Positions 55,903 through 64,000 of a stretch of DNA of 64,000 bases are shown in pieces (position 1 is the stretch's first letter; each line of letters starts with the position of its first letter). The position numbers and the translations under genes are program-made. Origin of the DNA: Mesorhizobium norvegicum (lineage in GTDB: Bacteria > Pseudomonadota > Alphaproteobacteria > Rhizobiales > Rhizobiaceae); assembly GCF_004919685.1 (NCBI RefSeq), contig NZ_SMYZ01000073.1, positions 1-64,000 on the forward strand. The letters run 5' to 3'. The notes under the pieces are model-generated. The model was not told the origin of the DNA and did no database searches. It saw only the letters and a list, made by a program, of their open reading frames with translations.

Positions 55903-56308
55903 GATGATGGGCTACGACCAGCAGTAACCGCATCTCGACTTTTTTCAAGAAGCCTTGCGGCGTCATGAAGCAGGGGCGTCTCCTTCCATTCATCAGCATC
56001 GCGCCGGCCCGCTCGGAAGCCAACGGAGCCGGTCCCGCAAAGTGTGCCCGTCATCACCGGCAACCTCTCCCAGGCAGGGCGCTGCACCGTCCTCACAAGC
56101 TGGAACCAACATAAGGACACCCAAGTCGCGAATTTCAGCCACTTGCCCGCGCTGCGGCCGTTTGCATGTTGAACATTCGGCGGGTGAGAGTCAGCGTGCG
56201 CGGCATCAACGCCACTGCGATGCTTAGAAGGTATTCACAATCAGCGGAAGAATGCAGCGGTTCGCGATAAATTGAAAGTGTCCTGTAGATGAGGCAGGGG
56301 TCCTTGGC
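55903..56308. other. non-coding stretch between convergent transporter and regulator genes
   Basis: 406 bases. I find no supported gene and no strong terminator hairpin with a T-run. Confidence 0.45.
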
Positions 56309-58138
56309 CTACGCGTTTGTCCGTGGCTGCAAAGTTAGGCCGCAAGCACGCATTTTGTTGTAAAGGGTCTTTCGCGAAATCGCGAGATAGCGCGCTGTTT
56401 CTCCGCGACGGAAACGATGACGCTGAAGTGCGTCGAGTATCCATTCACGTTCGTCTGCCGGCTTCGGCTGCGGCGCGTCCGCATCGCTCAGGGGCGGCAG
56501 ATGCTCGGCTTTGATCCAGTCCCCTTCGCACCGAATGGCGGCGGTCTCGATCACGGAGCGCAGCTCACGGATGTTCTCGGGCCAGCCATATGTCATGAGA
56601 ACGCGGTAGGCCGAGTGGTGAACCGACAGTTTGCGGCTACGACGATCTTTTCGGAGAGCCTGGAGGAAGTGTTCCGCAAGAAGGGGAAGGTCTTCAAGGC
56701 GATCGCGCAGATTGGGAAGGAAGACGTGTCCGGGGGCGAGGCGCGCCTCCAGCGAAGGTATCAGCAACCCGTTTGCGCAGAGCTGGGAGAGCGGCCGCCC
56801 TGATGTCAGGATGAGGCGTCCTTCGAATCGCCCTCTGTCGCTATCGCCTAGGCGCCGGTAGACGCCTGTTTCAATGACCTCCACCAGCCGTTCCTGGGCG
56901 TCAACGGACAGTGTTTCGAAATTCTCGATCAGCAAGGTTGCCTTGGGATGGTACTGAAACAGCCCAAGCACCTTGCGGCCGCCCTCGGGGGGGGCAAAGC
57001 CGAACAGCGACTCTCCGCTTGGCTCGAGGGTGCTCGCGCTGATGAGCTTGCTGGCAGGCCGTCCGGCAGCTTCATGAATGCCTCGTGTCAGAAGCCTCTT
57101 TCCCGTTCCGGCCTCCCCGGTAACCAGGACCGGGAGAGGAGAGGCTGCGAGCTGTTTGATCCGTTGCTTGATCTGCTGGATCGACGGCGACCGCCCGACG
57201 ATCCAGTATTCGCGCTGCACATGTTCGAGTTGGCGCTCCAGTTCATCAATGCGCTTTTGCAACGTGCCGACGGATTTGAAGGCCGATGTGATCTGCTCCA
57301 TCGAGGCCTCGAGGGGCACTCGGTCGATGGTGGAGCCGCCGATATATCCGTCCGCTTTGGAAGCCGCCGAGACCTCGTACATCTGGTCCGGGCTGACGAT
57401 GGGGCCGCCCTCCAGAACACATAGGGTGTCCTCCGAAATGCCGCGTATCTGACGAAAAACGATCTTCGCAAACTCGGCCGCCTGCGTCAGATTGAGCCCC
57501 GAGCGGCCTCCGACGGTTCCCCCGACGTTCCAGCCGAGATTGAGATTGATGATGTCCACGCCGGCTTCGGCCGCCTGCTGTGCCTCTGTCACCGTTCGAA
57601 CGTAGGCGAGGGTCGCCATGCTTCTGTTCTGCGCGGCCCGGAGCATTTCGAGTTCACGCTGGAACCCCACCCCTGCTTTCTCTATGTCAGCCCGAAAGCG
57701 TCCATCGAGGAAGATGCACGTGGGAAAGTTGACGACGGCGCCGAAGCCGGCGTCAGCAATTCTCTGCAGTTCAGCTTCTACCGAGCACCGGGGATCAAAA
57801 GCACAGGCGCCGAAGAAGACTGGAACTTTGGCAAAGGGCAGGATTTCCGATTGGGCGAAATCCAGGACGAAGTCATTGCTCTTGCGCAACGCGAGCAGGG
57901 AAAAGATGGATGGGGCACCCATGCTCCGCAATCGTCCCGCATTCAACGCGAGGATAAAGTCCGCGCCGCCGCGTGAGGCCGCCTGGGCGGCCATGCCCGT
58001 GCCGATTGCGGCACCCACGAGCGTCGAATTGGGCTTTCTCAGCGTAGCCTTGAGGCCCGCAACGATCTCCGGTCCAACATGGGCGGGGGCGGAGAATGCA
58101 GAAAAAAAATTCGCAGAATGAGCGATCGGTTCAGCCAT
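56309..58138 (-). CDS. TIM-barrel/AAA+/Fis regulator lacking the GAFTGA loop
   Basis: 609 residues. The N-terminal ~280 residues are a phosphoenolpyruvate-hydrolase-like TIM barrel (VGAAIGTGMAAQAASRGGADFILALNAGRLR, GFGAVVNFPTCIFLDGRFR, IINLNLGWNVGGTVGGRSGL, CVLEGGPIVSP). A short coil follows at about 285-315 and an AAA+ domain at about 320-545 with Walker A GEAGTGKR. Walker B reads TLLIENFE rather than LFLDEIG, and the sigma-54-contacting GAFTGA loop is replaced by GFAPPEGGRKV. The C-terminal Fis HTH is WILDALQRHRFRRGETARYLAISRKTLYNKM. It therefore probably does not activate sigma-54 promoters. The same barrel is encoded at 59934-60791, so it likely senses that pathway's compound. Confidence 0.85.
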   Translation of the reverse strand: MAEPIAHSANFFSAFSAPAHVGPEIVAGLKATLRKPNSTLVGAAIGTGMAAQAASRGGADFILALNAGRLRSMGAPSIFSLLALRKSNDFVLDFAQSEILPFAKVPVFFGACAFDPRCSVEAELQRIADAGFGAVVNFPTCIFLDGRFRADIEKAGVGFQRELEMLRAAQNRSMATLAYVRTVTEAQQAAEAGVDIINLNLGWNVGGTVGGRSGLNLTQAAEFAKIVFRQIRGISEDTLCVLEGGPIVSPDQMYEVSAASKADGYIGGSTIDRVPLEASMEQITSAFKSVGTLQKRIDELERQLEHVQREYWIVGRSPSIQQIKQRIKQLAASPLPVLVTGEAGTGKRLLTRGIHEAAGRPASKLISASTLEPSGESLFGFAPPEGGRKVLGLFQYHPKATLLIENFETLSVDAQERLVEVIETGVYRRLGDSDRGRFEGRLILTSGRPLSQLCANGLLIPSLEARLAPGHVFLPNLRDRLEDLPLLAEHFLQALRKDRRSRKLSVHHSAYRVLMTYGWPENIRELRSVIETAAIRCEGDWIKAEHLPPLSDADAPQPKPADEREWILDALQRHRFRRGETARYLAISRKTLYNKMRACGLTLQPRTNA

Positions 58139-58156
58139 TGTGAGGCAAACTACATC

Positions 58157-59245
58157 CTATTGGGTCTCGATCGAAGCGCTCTTTCTGAAGGACTGGAGGA
58201 ATTCCTGTACTTTCACGGGTTGGCCGAGGCGTGCGCTTTCGATCGCTGAGAATACCAGCGCAACAGACTGCAAGTTGTCCTCGACGTTAGTGGCCATCGG
58301 CGGTCCGCCGTCGAGCCAATGGCAGAACTGCTCGATCAACAGCGAATTCTTCCACTTCTTCCCCCCGAGCAGCGAAACCTGTTGCCCCTTTCCATGTCGG
58401 TTTTTTTGATAGATCCGTTTCGGATCCCTGTGGAACACTTCGACCTCTCTATGATCTAGGATTGCAGTCCCGGACGCTGCTTCCACCCGAACATATTCAA
58501 ACGTCCAGTCATTGAGCCCCGTGGCTTGCGCTGACGACCCTTCATATACTCCATGAGCGCCGTTGGCGAAGTCCATCAATACCATGACGTCAGTCTCACC
58601 CTTGTACGCCGCCCATTCTGGCTTCCAAGAGCGAGCATAGATCGACGTACAGGGTGCCCCGGCCAGATCGGCCATGATATCAAGGTGGTGGACCGCTCCC
58701 TCGATCAACAGCGGGTGAATCATTTCGTGTCGAAAACGCCCCCAGGAATCGTAGGCGCGGTAGTCACCGGCGAAGCGGCATGACACGGTATTAACCCTAC
58801 CGAGGGCCTCGTCACTCACGAGTGCCCTCAGTGTCGACTTGTCCTGATCAAACCGGTGGCTCATGGTCACCGCCATCTTGCGGCCCGCCGCTGCCACTTT
58901 GTCAGCGATGCGGACGGAGGCCTCCATGGTATCGGCGATCGGCTTCTCGGACAGGATATGCATGCCGCGTGCAAGGGCCAGGTCGATGATCTCCTCGTGT
59001 AGAGCGGGGGGAATTACGATGGTGCAGAAGTCGGCATTTACCGCCTGGAAGGCTTGTGCGGCCGAGGTGAAGCACTGCTCCGCCTTCAATCCGAGGTGCT
59101 TCCGGCCGATTTCGAGCGCTTTGGCATCGATATCCACCAAACCGACCACTTTGATCGTCCCGTCTGAAGTGTTCGACGGCAAAAATGTGTCGCACCAGCG
59201 CTCTCCGAAGCCGCCTGCCCCTACGTGTAGGACTTTATACGTCAT
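58157..59245 (-). CDS. Gfo/Idh/MocA-family oxidoreductase 2
   Basis: 362 residues from the ATG at 59245, with AAGGG 8 bases upstream. The Rossmann motif is VLHVGAGGFGERWCDTFLP. The catalytic motif is HILSEKPIADTMEASVRIAD. GAVHHLDIMADLAGAP and VMVLMDFANGAHGVYEGS follow. It belongs to the minus-strand operon with the cupin, the TIM-barrel protein and the Tm-1-like protein. The substrate is unknown, probably a sugar-like or inositol-like molecule. Confidence 0.88.
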   Translation of the reverse strand: MTYKVLHVGAGGFGERWCDTFLPSNTSDGTIKVVGLVDIDAKALEIGRKHLGLKAEQCFTSAAQAFQAVNADFCTIVIPPALHEEIIDLALARGMHILSEKPIADTMEASVRIADKVAAAGRKMAVTMSHRFDQDKSTLRALVSDEALGRVNTVSCRFAGDYRAYDSWGRFRHEMIHPLLIEGAVHHLDIMADLAGAPCTSIYARSWKPEWAAYKGETDVMVLMDFANGAHGVYEGSSAQATGLNDWTFEYVRVEAASGTAILDHREVEVFHRDPKRIYQKNRHGKGQQVSLLGGKKWKNSLLIEQFCHWLDGGPPMATNVEDNLQSVALVFSAIESARLGQPVKVQEFLQSFRKSASIETQ

Positions 59246-59282
59246 GGATTTTCCCTTCAGATGAGCAGAATTTAGGCGAGAA

Positions 59283-59912
59283 TCACACCCGCTCGGGGCG
59301 AAAATCGGCAGGGCCGTGTTTGTGCTCCCAAAGATGGCCAAAGCGCTTCTTGCCTTCGAGAGTCGTCTCGAAATAGGCACCCTTCACGTTTGAGCGAACC
59401 TGCGGAAGATCATGGTGGTGTCCCATGCCGATGGCGACACAATCACCAACCTCGACTTCGAAACTGCGCGATCCGATAACGACCGTGCCTGCTCCTTCGA
59501 TGATCACCCAGTATTCGTCGCAATCATGGTAGTGAGAGTCAAAGTTGGTCGACTTAGGATAAGTGACTGGGTCACCCTTTGACCAAACCAAGGTGCTGGA
59601 ACTGAGTTCGAAGATGCCGCACCCACCCAGCTCGGTGCCCCACTTGCCGGAAAAAATGAGCACCTGCCCCGTGCGATCGCCGGCATCCGCTGTGAAGGGA
59701 CCGTCGGCCGCATCCAAGTCCCAGAACTGGCCTTCGCTGAGCACCTGTGCCCCTTTCCCGCTCGTCAGGCGGCACGATCCACGTGTGACGAGTAGCCGCT
59801 GCCTATTGCCGGAGAGCGGAAGCGATAGGGGCTGGTTGGCAAGGTCTACGAATTCGAACCCCCTGAGTTCGCACCAAGTGGGTGGCTTTTCTCCGCTTTT
59901 GAAAACCGACAT
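59283..59912 (-). CDS. cupin-domain protein
   Basis: 209 residues. The C-terminal cupin has the metal motif SHYHDCDEYWVIIEGAGTVVIGS, then VEVGDCVAIGMGHHHDLPQV. The N-terminal half (RLLVTRGSCRLTSGKGAQVLSEGQFWDL) may be a second, degenerate cupin. It could be a sugar isomerase or a small-molecule sensor. It sits between the oxidoreductase and the TIM-barrel gene in the same operon. Confidence 0.85.
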   Translation of the reverse strand: MSVFKSGEKPPTWCELRGFEFVDLANQPLSLPLSGNRQRLLVTRGSCRLTSGKGAQVLSEGQFWDLDAADGPFTADAGDRTGQVLIFSGKWGTELGGCGIFELSSSTLVWSKGDPVTYPKSTNFDSHYHDCDEYWVIIEGAGTVVIGSRSFEVEVGDCVAIGMGHHHDLPQVRSNVKGAYFETTLEGKKRFGHLWEHKHGPADFRPERV

Positions 59913-59933
59913 CTTTTTCTTCCCCTTCTACTG

Positions 59934-60791
59934 TCAGGCTGTCTTGCGGCGGATCGCCTTGAAGGCGAGTGTCTGGGACTTGATCGCCTCCTCCGCCGGC
60001 AACCGCTCCATGCTGCTTGCGCCGTAAAACCCATGGCATCCCTGGCAGGAGTCGAGAATGAAACGGGCATCTTCCGGATTGGCGATCGGGCCGCCATGGC
60101 TCAGAATAATGATATCGTCGCGGATCGTTCGAGCGGCTTCAATGCACTCGTTGATCAACGAGACACAATCGTCCATCGACTTGCCCGAACGCGCACCAAT
60201 CGCGCCACCCGTCGTCAGTCCCATGTGGCAGACGAGAATATCAGCTCCGGCTTTCGCCATCGCTACCGCATCTTCCGGGCTGAACACGTATGGTGTCGTC
60301 AAGAGATCGAGTTTATGGGCCTCGGCAATCATCTCGACTTCCTGGGCATAGCTCATGCCCGTCTCTTCGAGATTCTGACGGAACAGCCCGTCGATCAGAC
60401 CCACGGTCGGGAAATTCTGCACGCCGGCGAAGCCGATCTCCTTCAGTTCGCGCAGGAAGGTCGACATCACCATGAACGGGTCCGTGCCATTGACGCCGGC
60501 AAGCACCGGGGTGTGCCGCACAACGGGTAGAACCTCGCGCGCCATGTCGACGACGATCTGATTGGCGTTGCCATAGGCGAGAAGCCCGGCAAGGGACCCG
60601 CGGCCGGCCATGCGATAGCGGCCCGAATTGTAGATCACGATAAGGTCGATATTGCCGGCTTCCTCGCTCTTGGCGGAAAGGCCCGTACCGGCACCACCAC
60701 CGATGATCGGCTCACCGGCCTTGATCTTTTTCTGGAAGCGCTCGATCAGCTCCGAACGGGTGGGATATTTGAAGGCGGGATCAGTGCTCAC
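59934..60791 (-). CDS. phosphoenolpyruvate-hydrolase-family TIM-barrel protein
   Basis: 285 residues from the GTG at 60791, overlapping the Tm-1-like gene by 11 bp. Motifs are EPIIGGGAGTGLSAKSEEAGNIDLIVIYNSGRYR, VLAGVNGTDPF, GFAGVQNFPTVGLIDGLFRQNLEETG, ADILVCHMGLTTGGAIGARSG and ILSHGGPIANPED. The domain matches the second half of Tm-1-like proteins, where it is fused to the UPF0261 half. Here the halves are separate, adjacent and co-translated. The reaction is not established. Confidence 0.88.
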   Translation of the reverse strand: MSTDPAFKYPTRSELIERFQKKIKAGEPIIGGGAGTGLSAKSEEAGNIDLIVIYNSGRYRMAGRGSLAGLLAYGNANQIVVDMAREVLPVVRHTPVLAGVNGTDPFMVMSTFLRELKEIGFAGVQNFPTVGLIDGLFRQNLEETGMSYAQEVEMIAEAHKLDLLTTPYVFSPEDAVAMAKAGADILVCHMGLTTGGAIGARSGKSMDDCVSLINECIEAARTIRDDIIILSHGGPIANPEDARFILDSCQGCHGFYGASSMERLPAEEAIKSQTLAFKAIRRKTA

Positions 60792-61986
60792 GAAGGGCCT
60801 CTTTGAAACTGGTAACGAGGTGCTCCGCAAATTGCGGATCATTTATGTGAAGGGCGACGCGCGTCAGCTGTCGCTTGTCAGTGCAACGGAGCGTGCGTTC
60901 GAGCGCCGCGAATAGCGCAGCATTGGCTTCGGGATCGTGGAAGGGCTGACCCGACGCGTCGATCGCCGACACCCCCAGCTCCGGAATCAGGAAGCGAACG
61001 GGCCCCCCACAAAGGTTCAACCGCTCTCCGATCCATTCACCGATCCTGTTGCATTCGTCCGGCGTCGTTCGCATCAGCGTGACCTGCGGGTTATGGACGT
61101 ACAGCCGGCGCGAGCGAAACTGATTCGGGACTGCGTCGATGGCCCCGAAGTTGACCATGTCGAGAGCGCCGCAGGAACCGACATAGGGCAGTCCCGTCCT
61201 AACGAAGGCCCCGAAGCGATCGGGCGTACAGGGGAAAACGCCGCCCACCAGATAGTCGCAAACCTCGGTGGTAGATACATCGATCCCGCCGACCAGCAGA
61301 CCGGAATCGGCGAGCTTCTCGAAGGATTGCCCGCCTGTTCCGGTTGCATGGAACACCAGGCAATCGAAAGCTGCCTCCAGCGACCGGGCCACGGCCTGAA
61401 CACATGGCGTCGTGACCCCAAACATCGTCAGGCCGATTGCGGGCCTTTCGTCGGCTGTGGCGCCAACCCTGTTGAGGACCATTCCTGCAATGGAATGGGC
61501 AGCATTGGCGAGGACCACCCGCGAGATGCGGTTCAGTCCGGAAACGTCCGTCACCGAATACATCATGCTGATGTCGGTCGGCCCCACATAGGGGGCGACA
61601 TTCCCGGAGGCGACTGTCGAAACGAGCACCTTTGGCACTCCGATCGGGAGCGCGCGCATGGCAGGTGCGATTAGGGCGGTGCCACCCGAGCCGCCCGCAC
61701 CGATGATACCGTCGACGTCCTTGCGCGATCGAATAAACTCCACCAACGCCTGCGACATCGCGCCGACTGCCTTACCACGGTCCTTGAGCTTTTCGGCTTT
61801 CGGATTCGGATGAAAGCGTGCCACCTCCGACGGCTGGACGTCGACATCCAAGGCTTCGCTGTGAAACTCGGACAGCGAAACATCGACCAGGACGACGTCA
61901 CAACCTGCATCCCGGATAAGGTCGCGGACATAGCGCAGTTCGCTGCCTTTGGTATCGCAAGTGCCCACTACATAGATTTTTGTCAT
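60781..61986 (-). CDS. Tm-1-like ATP-binding protein (UPF0261)
   Basis: 401 residues. MTKIYVVGTCDTKGSELRYVRDLIRDAGCDVVLVDVS opens the fold. GIIGAGGSGGTALIAPAMRALPIGVPKVLVSTVASGNVAPYVGPTDISMMYSVTDVSGLN carries the glycine-rich ATP-binding segment. VFHATGTGGQSFEKLADSG and VSAIDASGQPFHDPEANAALF are also conserved. The family is named after the tomato Tm-1 protein, but the bacterial role is unknown and a metabolic role fits its oxidoreductase and cupin neighbours. It is the first gene of the minus-strand operon. Confidence 0.9.
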   Translation of the reverse strand: MTKIYVVGTCDTKGSELRYVRDLIRDAGCDVVLVDVSLSEFHSEALDVDVQPSEVARFHPNPKAEKLKDRGKAVGAMSQALVEFIRSRKDVDGIIGAGGSGGTALIAPAMRALPIGVPKVLVSTVASGNVAPYVGPTDISMMYSVTDVSGLNRISRVVLANAAHSIAGMVLNRVGATADERPAIGLTMFGVTTPCVQAVARSLEAAFDCLVFHATGTGGQSFEKLADSGLLVGGIDVSTTEVCDYLVGGVFPCTPDRFGAFVRTGLPYVGSCGALDMVNFGAIDAVPNQFRSRRLYVHNPQVTLMRTTPDECNRIGEWIGERLNLCGGPVRFLIPELGVSAIDASGQPFHDPEANAALFAALERTLRCTDKRQLTRVALHINDPQFAEHLVTSFKEALREH

Positions 61987-62117
61987 CGTTCTTCTCCCGG
62001 GGTCGGCTCACTCGATCGTCTTCACTTGAAAAACCCTAAACGTCACGCCTGTAGCAAATCAATTGGCGCAGACCGATGTTTTGGGTAAAATTGGGTAAAT
62101 CTTTTCATGGGTGAAAA

Positions 62118-62708
62118 ATGCACTCTCCTTCCACTCTTCCATCAGTGCGGATCGTGACGGACTTGGCAGCTATCTCCGACGAGCGGCCTCGGTCCGTCAC
62201 GCTCTATTGCCCTTCCTGCGAAGGACTACAGGGCAGCGCCTATGACAGCCTCGTGCTCCTTCCGATTCACGACACAAACGGGCGTCTTCTGGCAGAGCTC
62301 CGGAACGGAATTCTACACGGGAGCCAGATGTTCGCAGGTGTGCTTGCTCTCGATCCATTCCGCCGCCACGTGGACATTCTGAAGGCCCTTGGGACGGCCA
62401 GATGCCCCGGCGTCGTCAACTTCCCGAGCGTGACCGCAATCGACGGCGAAATGCGCGTCAGCCTCGAGGACTTGGGATACGGTGTGAGGACCGAAATCAA
62501 TCTACTGCGTACGGCGGTCGCAAAGGGGTTCGGTGCGATCGCTGTGGTCGACAGTTTTGGGATGGCGCGAGAAGCCGTCACCATCGGCGTGAGCGGACTG
62601 ATCGCGGTACGGCACACGAGCGACGCCATGCTTGCCGAGCTCTCCGAGCTTGCTCATGAGACGGCACTGGGGCTGTTTCGACTTCCTGACGCCGTTGGCG
62701 GGCCTTGA
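62118..62708 (+). CDS. divergent TIM-barrel protein, shortened
   Basis: 196 residues from the ATG at 62118. The blocks SLVLLPIHDTNGRLLAELRNG and ARCPGVVNFPSVTAIDGEMRVSLEDLGYGVRTEINLLRTAVAKGFGAIAVVDS line up with QNFPTVGLIDGLF...LEETGMSYAQEVEMIAEA of the 59934 protein. It therefore belongs to the same barrel family but is about 90 residues shorter and lacks the GGA-rich active-site loops. It is divergent from the Tm-1-like operon across 131 bp that include two TTGGGTAAA repeats near 62080-62100. It may be a regulatory homologue or a decaying copy. Confidence 0.6.
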   Translation: MHSPSTLPSVRIVTDLAAISDERPRSVTLYCPSCEGLQGSAYDSLVLLPIHDTNGRLLAELRNGILHGSQMFAGVLALDPFRRHVDILKALGTARCPGVVNFPSVTAIDGEMRVSLEDLGYGVRTEINLLRTAVAKGFGAIAVVDSFGMAREAVTIGVSGLIAVRHTSDAMLAELSELAHETALGLFRLPDAVGGP

Positions 62709-62776
62709 ACAGGTGTTCATCCTGGTGGTCGGCATGCCCCATTGGACAAGTCCGAACGAACTCCGCATCATGTGAC

Positions 62777-62810
62777 GAAACTCTACGATATATGAAGAAA
62801 CTCTACGATA
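62777..62810. repeat. direct repeat with 20-bp period
   Basis: GAAACTCTACGATA occurs at 62777-62790 and again at 62797-62810. The exact 20-bp spacing puts both on the same face of the helix. Confidence 0.5.
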
Positions 62811-62904
62811 AAACGAAGAGCCTCTTGCCAACATCTCGATTGAACGGCGGATGGAGAAATCACCACTTCATTCCCCAGCATTTTCTTACTCCTCAGCAAG
62901 CTCT

Positions 62905-63144
62905 TCAGATACTTCGTGCTGAAGCTTCGGCCCGGGACAGGCGGCCGAGAGCCTCAATAAATTGGTTATTGCGCTCTCCGCCCTTAACTCGAGCGGCCGC
63001 CTGCGCTGTCTCTGTTAATGGAACTGCGGAATTCAGCCAGAACCGGATGAACAACGCGCTCGCGATTTCCAGATCTCGCTCCAGCCGCTGAAGGCAACCG
63101 TCGATCCGATCCAGTCGTTTGACGATGACCCGGCTCTTTTTCAT
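62905..63144 (-). CDS. small hypothetical protein
   Basis: 79 residues from the ATG at 63144. The sequence MKKSRVIVKRLDRIDGCLQRLERDLEIASALFIRFWLN, followed by AQAAARVKGGERNNQFIEALGRL, resembles small rhizobial plasmid proteins with an N-terminal coiled coil and a hydrophobic FIRFWL segment. No ribosome site is evident and the function is unknown. Confidence 0.5.
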   Translation of the reverse strand: MKKSRVIVKRLDRIDGCLQRLERDLEIASALFIRFWLNSAVPLTETAQAAARVKGGERNNQFIEALGRLSRAEASARSI

Positions 63145-63466
63145 CCGCGTCAGGGGAGAGGAAAGATGCAATCGGACTCTGCGATGAGCGAAGTTGATTG
63201 CTCTCACCAATCTGCAAAGTCCAAAAGCCGCCCGCTTTAGGTCGGCTTGAGATACCCGACAGTCGTTGTTTCTTGTCCGACCGCACCGACAGGTCTCACA
63301 GTTCCATCCCGTCGTCTGGGTCCATGGATATCTGCCGCGCGACCTGATGCATGCGGCGCGCAAGCGTGCGGTGGCAGCCGCACCGTCATTCCCGTTGGCG
63401 GGTGTTCCACACTTTCGATGCCGTCGTCGGTTGGTGTCGATTTGTCCTCTGCCGACATGGCCTTTA
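63145..63466. other. non-coding stretch before the IS remnant
   Basis: 322 bases without a supported gene. It may include one end of the IS1595-type element, but I cannot place the terminal repeat. Confidence 0.35.
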
Positions 63467-64000
63467 TCAACCAAAGACAGCTACGGCCAGCTTGATGGTG
63501 ATGCCGCCATCGGTCTTTGGCGCATCTGACGTCCCGTGGCAGCGCGAAGGACAGTCGGCAGTTGCAGCGCTGGCGGCACCAGAGAGTTTGCACGATTTCC
63601 CGGCCGTGCCGAGTTTTGCGAACGGCGCTTCCAGACGCGACGCGCTGAGACCAGTCTAACCCGATTTCATGGAAATACAGGCGGCATGTGGCGGGCTGAT
63701 CTGGTGAAAGACGCCAACCATCGTGCGCCGGACGCGGGAATTGAAACCTTCCATCGAATTGACGTGGACCGCGTCGCGAACGGGAAGGCCAACTAACGAC
63801 ACCTTTGTCGATTTTGCCCAGTCCGCGACACAGTCTAATTAGGCAGAATCTCTGGCCGAATCTCACGCATGTCATTGAACAGCACGCAGAAACTCTCTTC
63901 TGGAGCTTTTTGGGCACAGTTGGCACGACTTTTGATGCTCCTTTTTCGCGACGCAGCTGGAGCTGCCGACCTATTGGCGTGGGTGGCTGACGGCCCAGCA
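63467..64000 (-). pseudogene. IS1595-family (ISXO2-like) transposase, frameshifted, cut by window edge
   Basis: The minus strand reads VGLPVRDAVHVNSMEGFNSRVRRTMVGVFHQISPPHAA, matching the ISXO2-like DDE domain (H-NS-E-FNS...GVFH). The frame then shifts near 63690 to YFHEIGLDWSQRV, with further shifts to a C-terminus TDGGITIKLAVAVFG and a stop at 63467. The conserved Glu of SMEGFN is the last catalytic acid. The N-terminal part lies beyond the window. Multiple frameshifts make it inactive. Confidence 0.6.

Noticed and set aside
62709..63144. Plus-strand frame 62705-63091 as a gene
   Set aside because: It lacks a ribosome site and domain, and overlaps a better minus-strand candidate at 62905-63144.
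1..64000. CRISPR array
   Set aside because: I saw no set of three or more evenly spaced direct repeats of 24-40 bp. The tandem motifs at 31954-32018 and 62777-62810 are too short and too few.
1..64000. tRNA or rRNA genes
   Set aside because: No cloverleaf with T-loop GTTCGA-type motif in the right context and no rRNA-like sequence was noticed.

Overview
The window looks like part of a large repABC-type plasmid of a rhizobial alphaproteobacterium. Mesorhizobium or a close relative fits the GC-rich codon use and the mix of families, but this is an inference. The decisive marker is a complete repA-repB-repC cassette (about 8.0-11.6 kb, minus strand) with two parS-like palindromes and a counter-transcribed RNA between repB and repC.

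Region by region: (1) 0-3.2 kb is a broken DNA-repair pair (metallophosphoesterase fragment plus SMC-like ATPase) cut into by an IS110 remnant. (2) 3.2-4.3 kb is a DUF433/DUF5615 toxin-antitoxin-like pair. (3) 4.9-18.5 kb holds the replicon, bracketed by two inverted copies of a module made of a tyrosine recombinase, a DUF1403 protein and an orphan ScpB. Each copy has lost different parts: ScpB is intact in copy 1, while the recombinase and DUF1403 are intact in copy 2. Two further toxin-antitoxin loci (a broken ParE with its antitoxin, and DUF1778/GNAT) lie between them. (4) 18.7-21.3 kb has an unknown helical protein and a CoiA-like nuclease. (5) 21.6-24.9 kb is a four-gene His-Xaa-Ser (Hxs) radical-SAM peptide-modification operon whose hxsB carries a frameshift. 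(6) 25.3-26.6 kb is a PleD-like diguanylate cyclase. (7) 26.9-31.4 kb is a type II CBASS anti-phage locus with the patatin effector capV divergent from cdn-cap2-cap3.

(8) 31.7-37 kb is a mobile-element zone: a 500-bp non-coding IS21-like element with a 4-bp target duplication, and a truncated IS110 transposase interrupted by a decayed RIT (recombinase-in-trio) element. (9) 37.3-62.7 kb is a large catabolic and transport region: an IclR regulator, a saccharopine-dehydrogenase-like protein, alanine racemase, an EamA exporter, a HAD phosphatase, an enolase-superfamily enzyme, a C45 acyltransferase, an XRE-DctP fusion regulator with two matching operators, an M24 peptidase, an imidazolonepropionase-like amidohydrolase, and a polyamine-type ABC transporter interleaved with a Gfo/Idh oxidoreductase and a PrpD-family protein. 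It ends with a Tm-1-like/TIM-barrel operon whose own regulator carries the same TIM-barrel domain as a sensor. (10) The right edge is a decayed IS1595 (ISXO2-like) transposase.

The strongest candidates for under-described biology are the recombinase-DUF1403-ScpB module, the XRE-DctP regulator with its twin operators, the Tm-1/TIM-barrel operon with a matching sensor-regulator, and the plasmid-borne Hxs operon. Many genes carry single-base frameshifts. This could be genuine decay or, for some of them, sequencing error.
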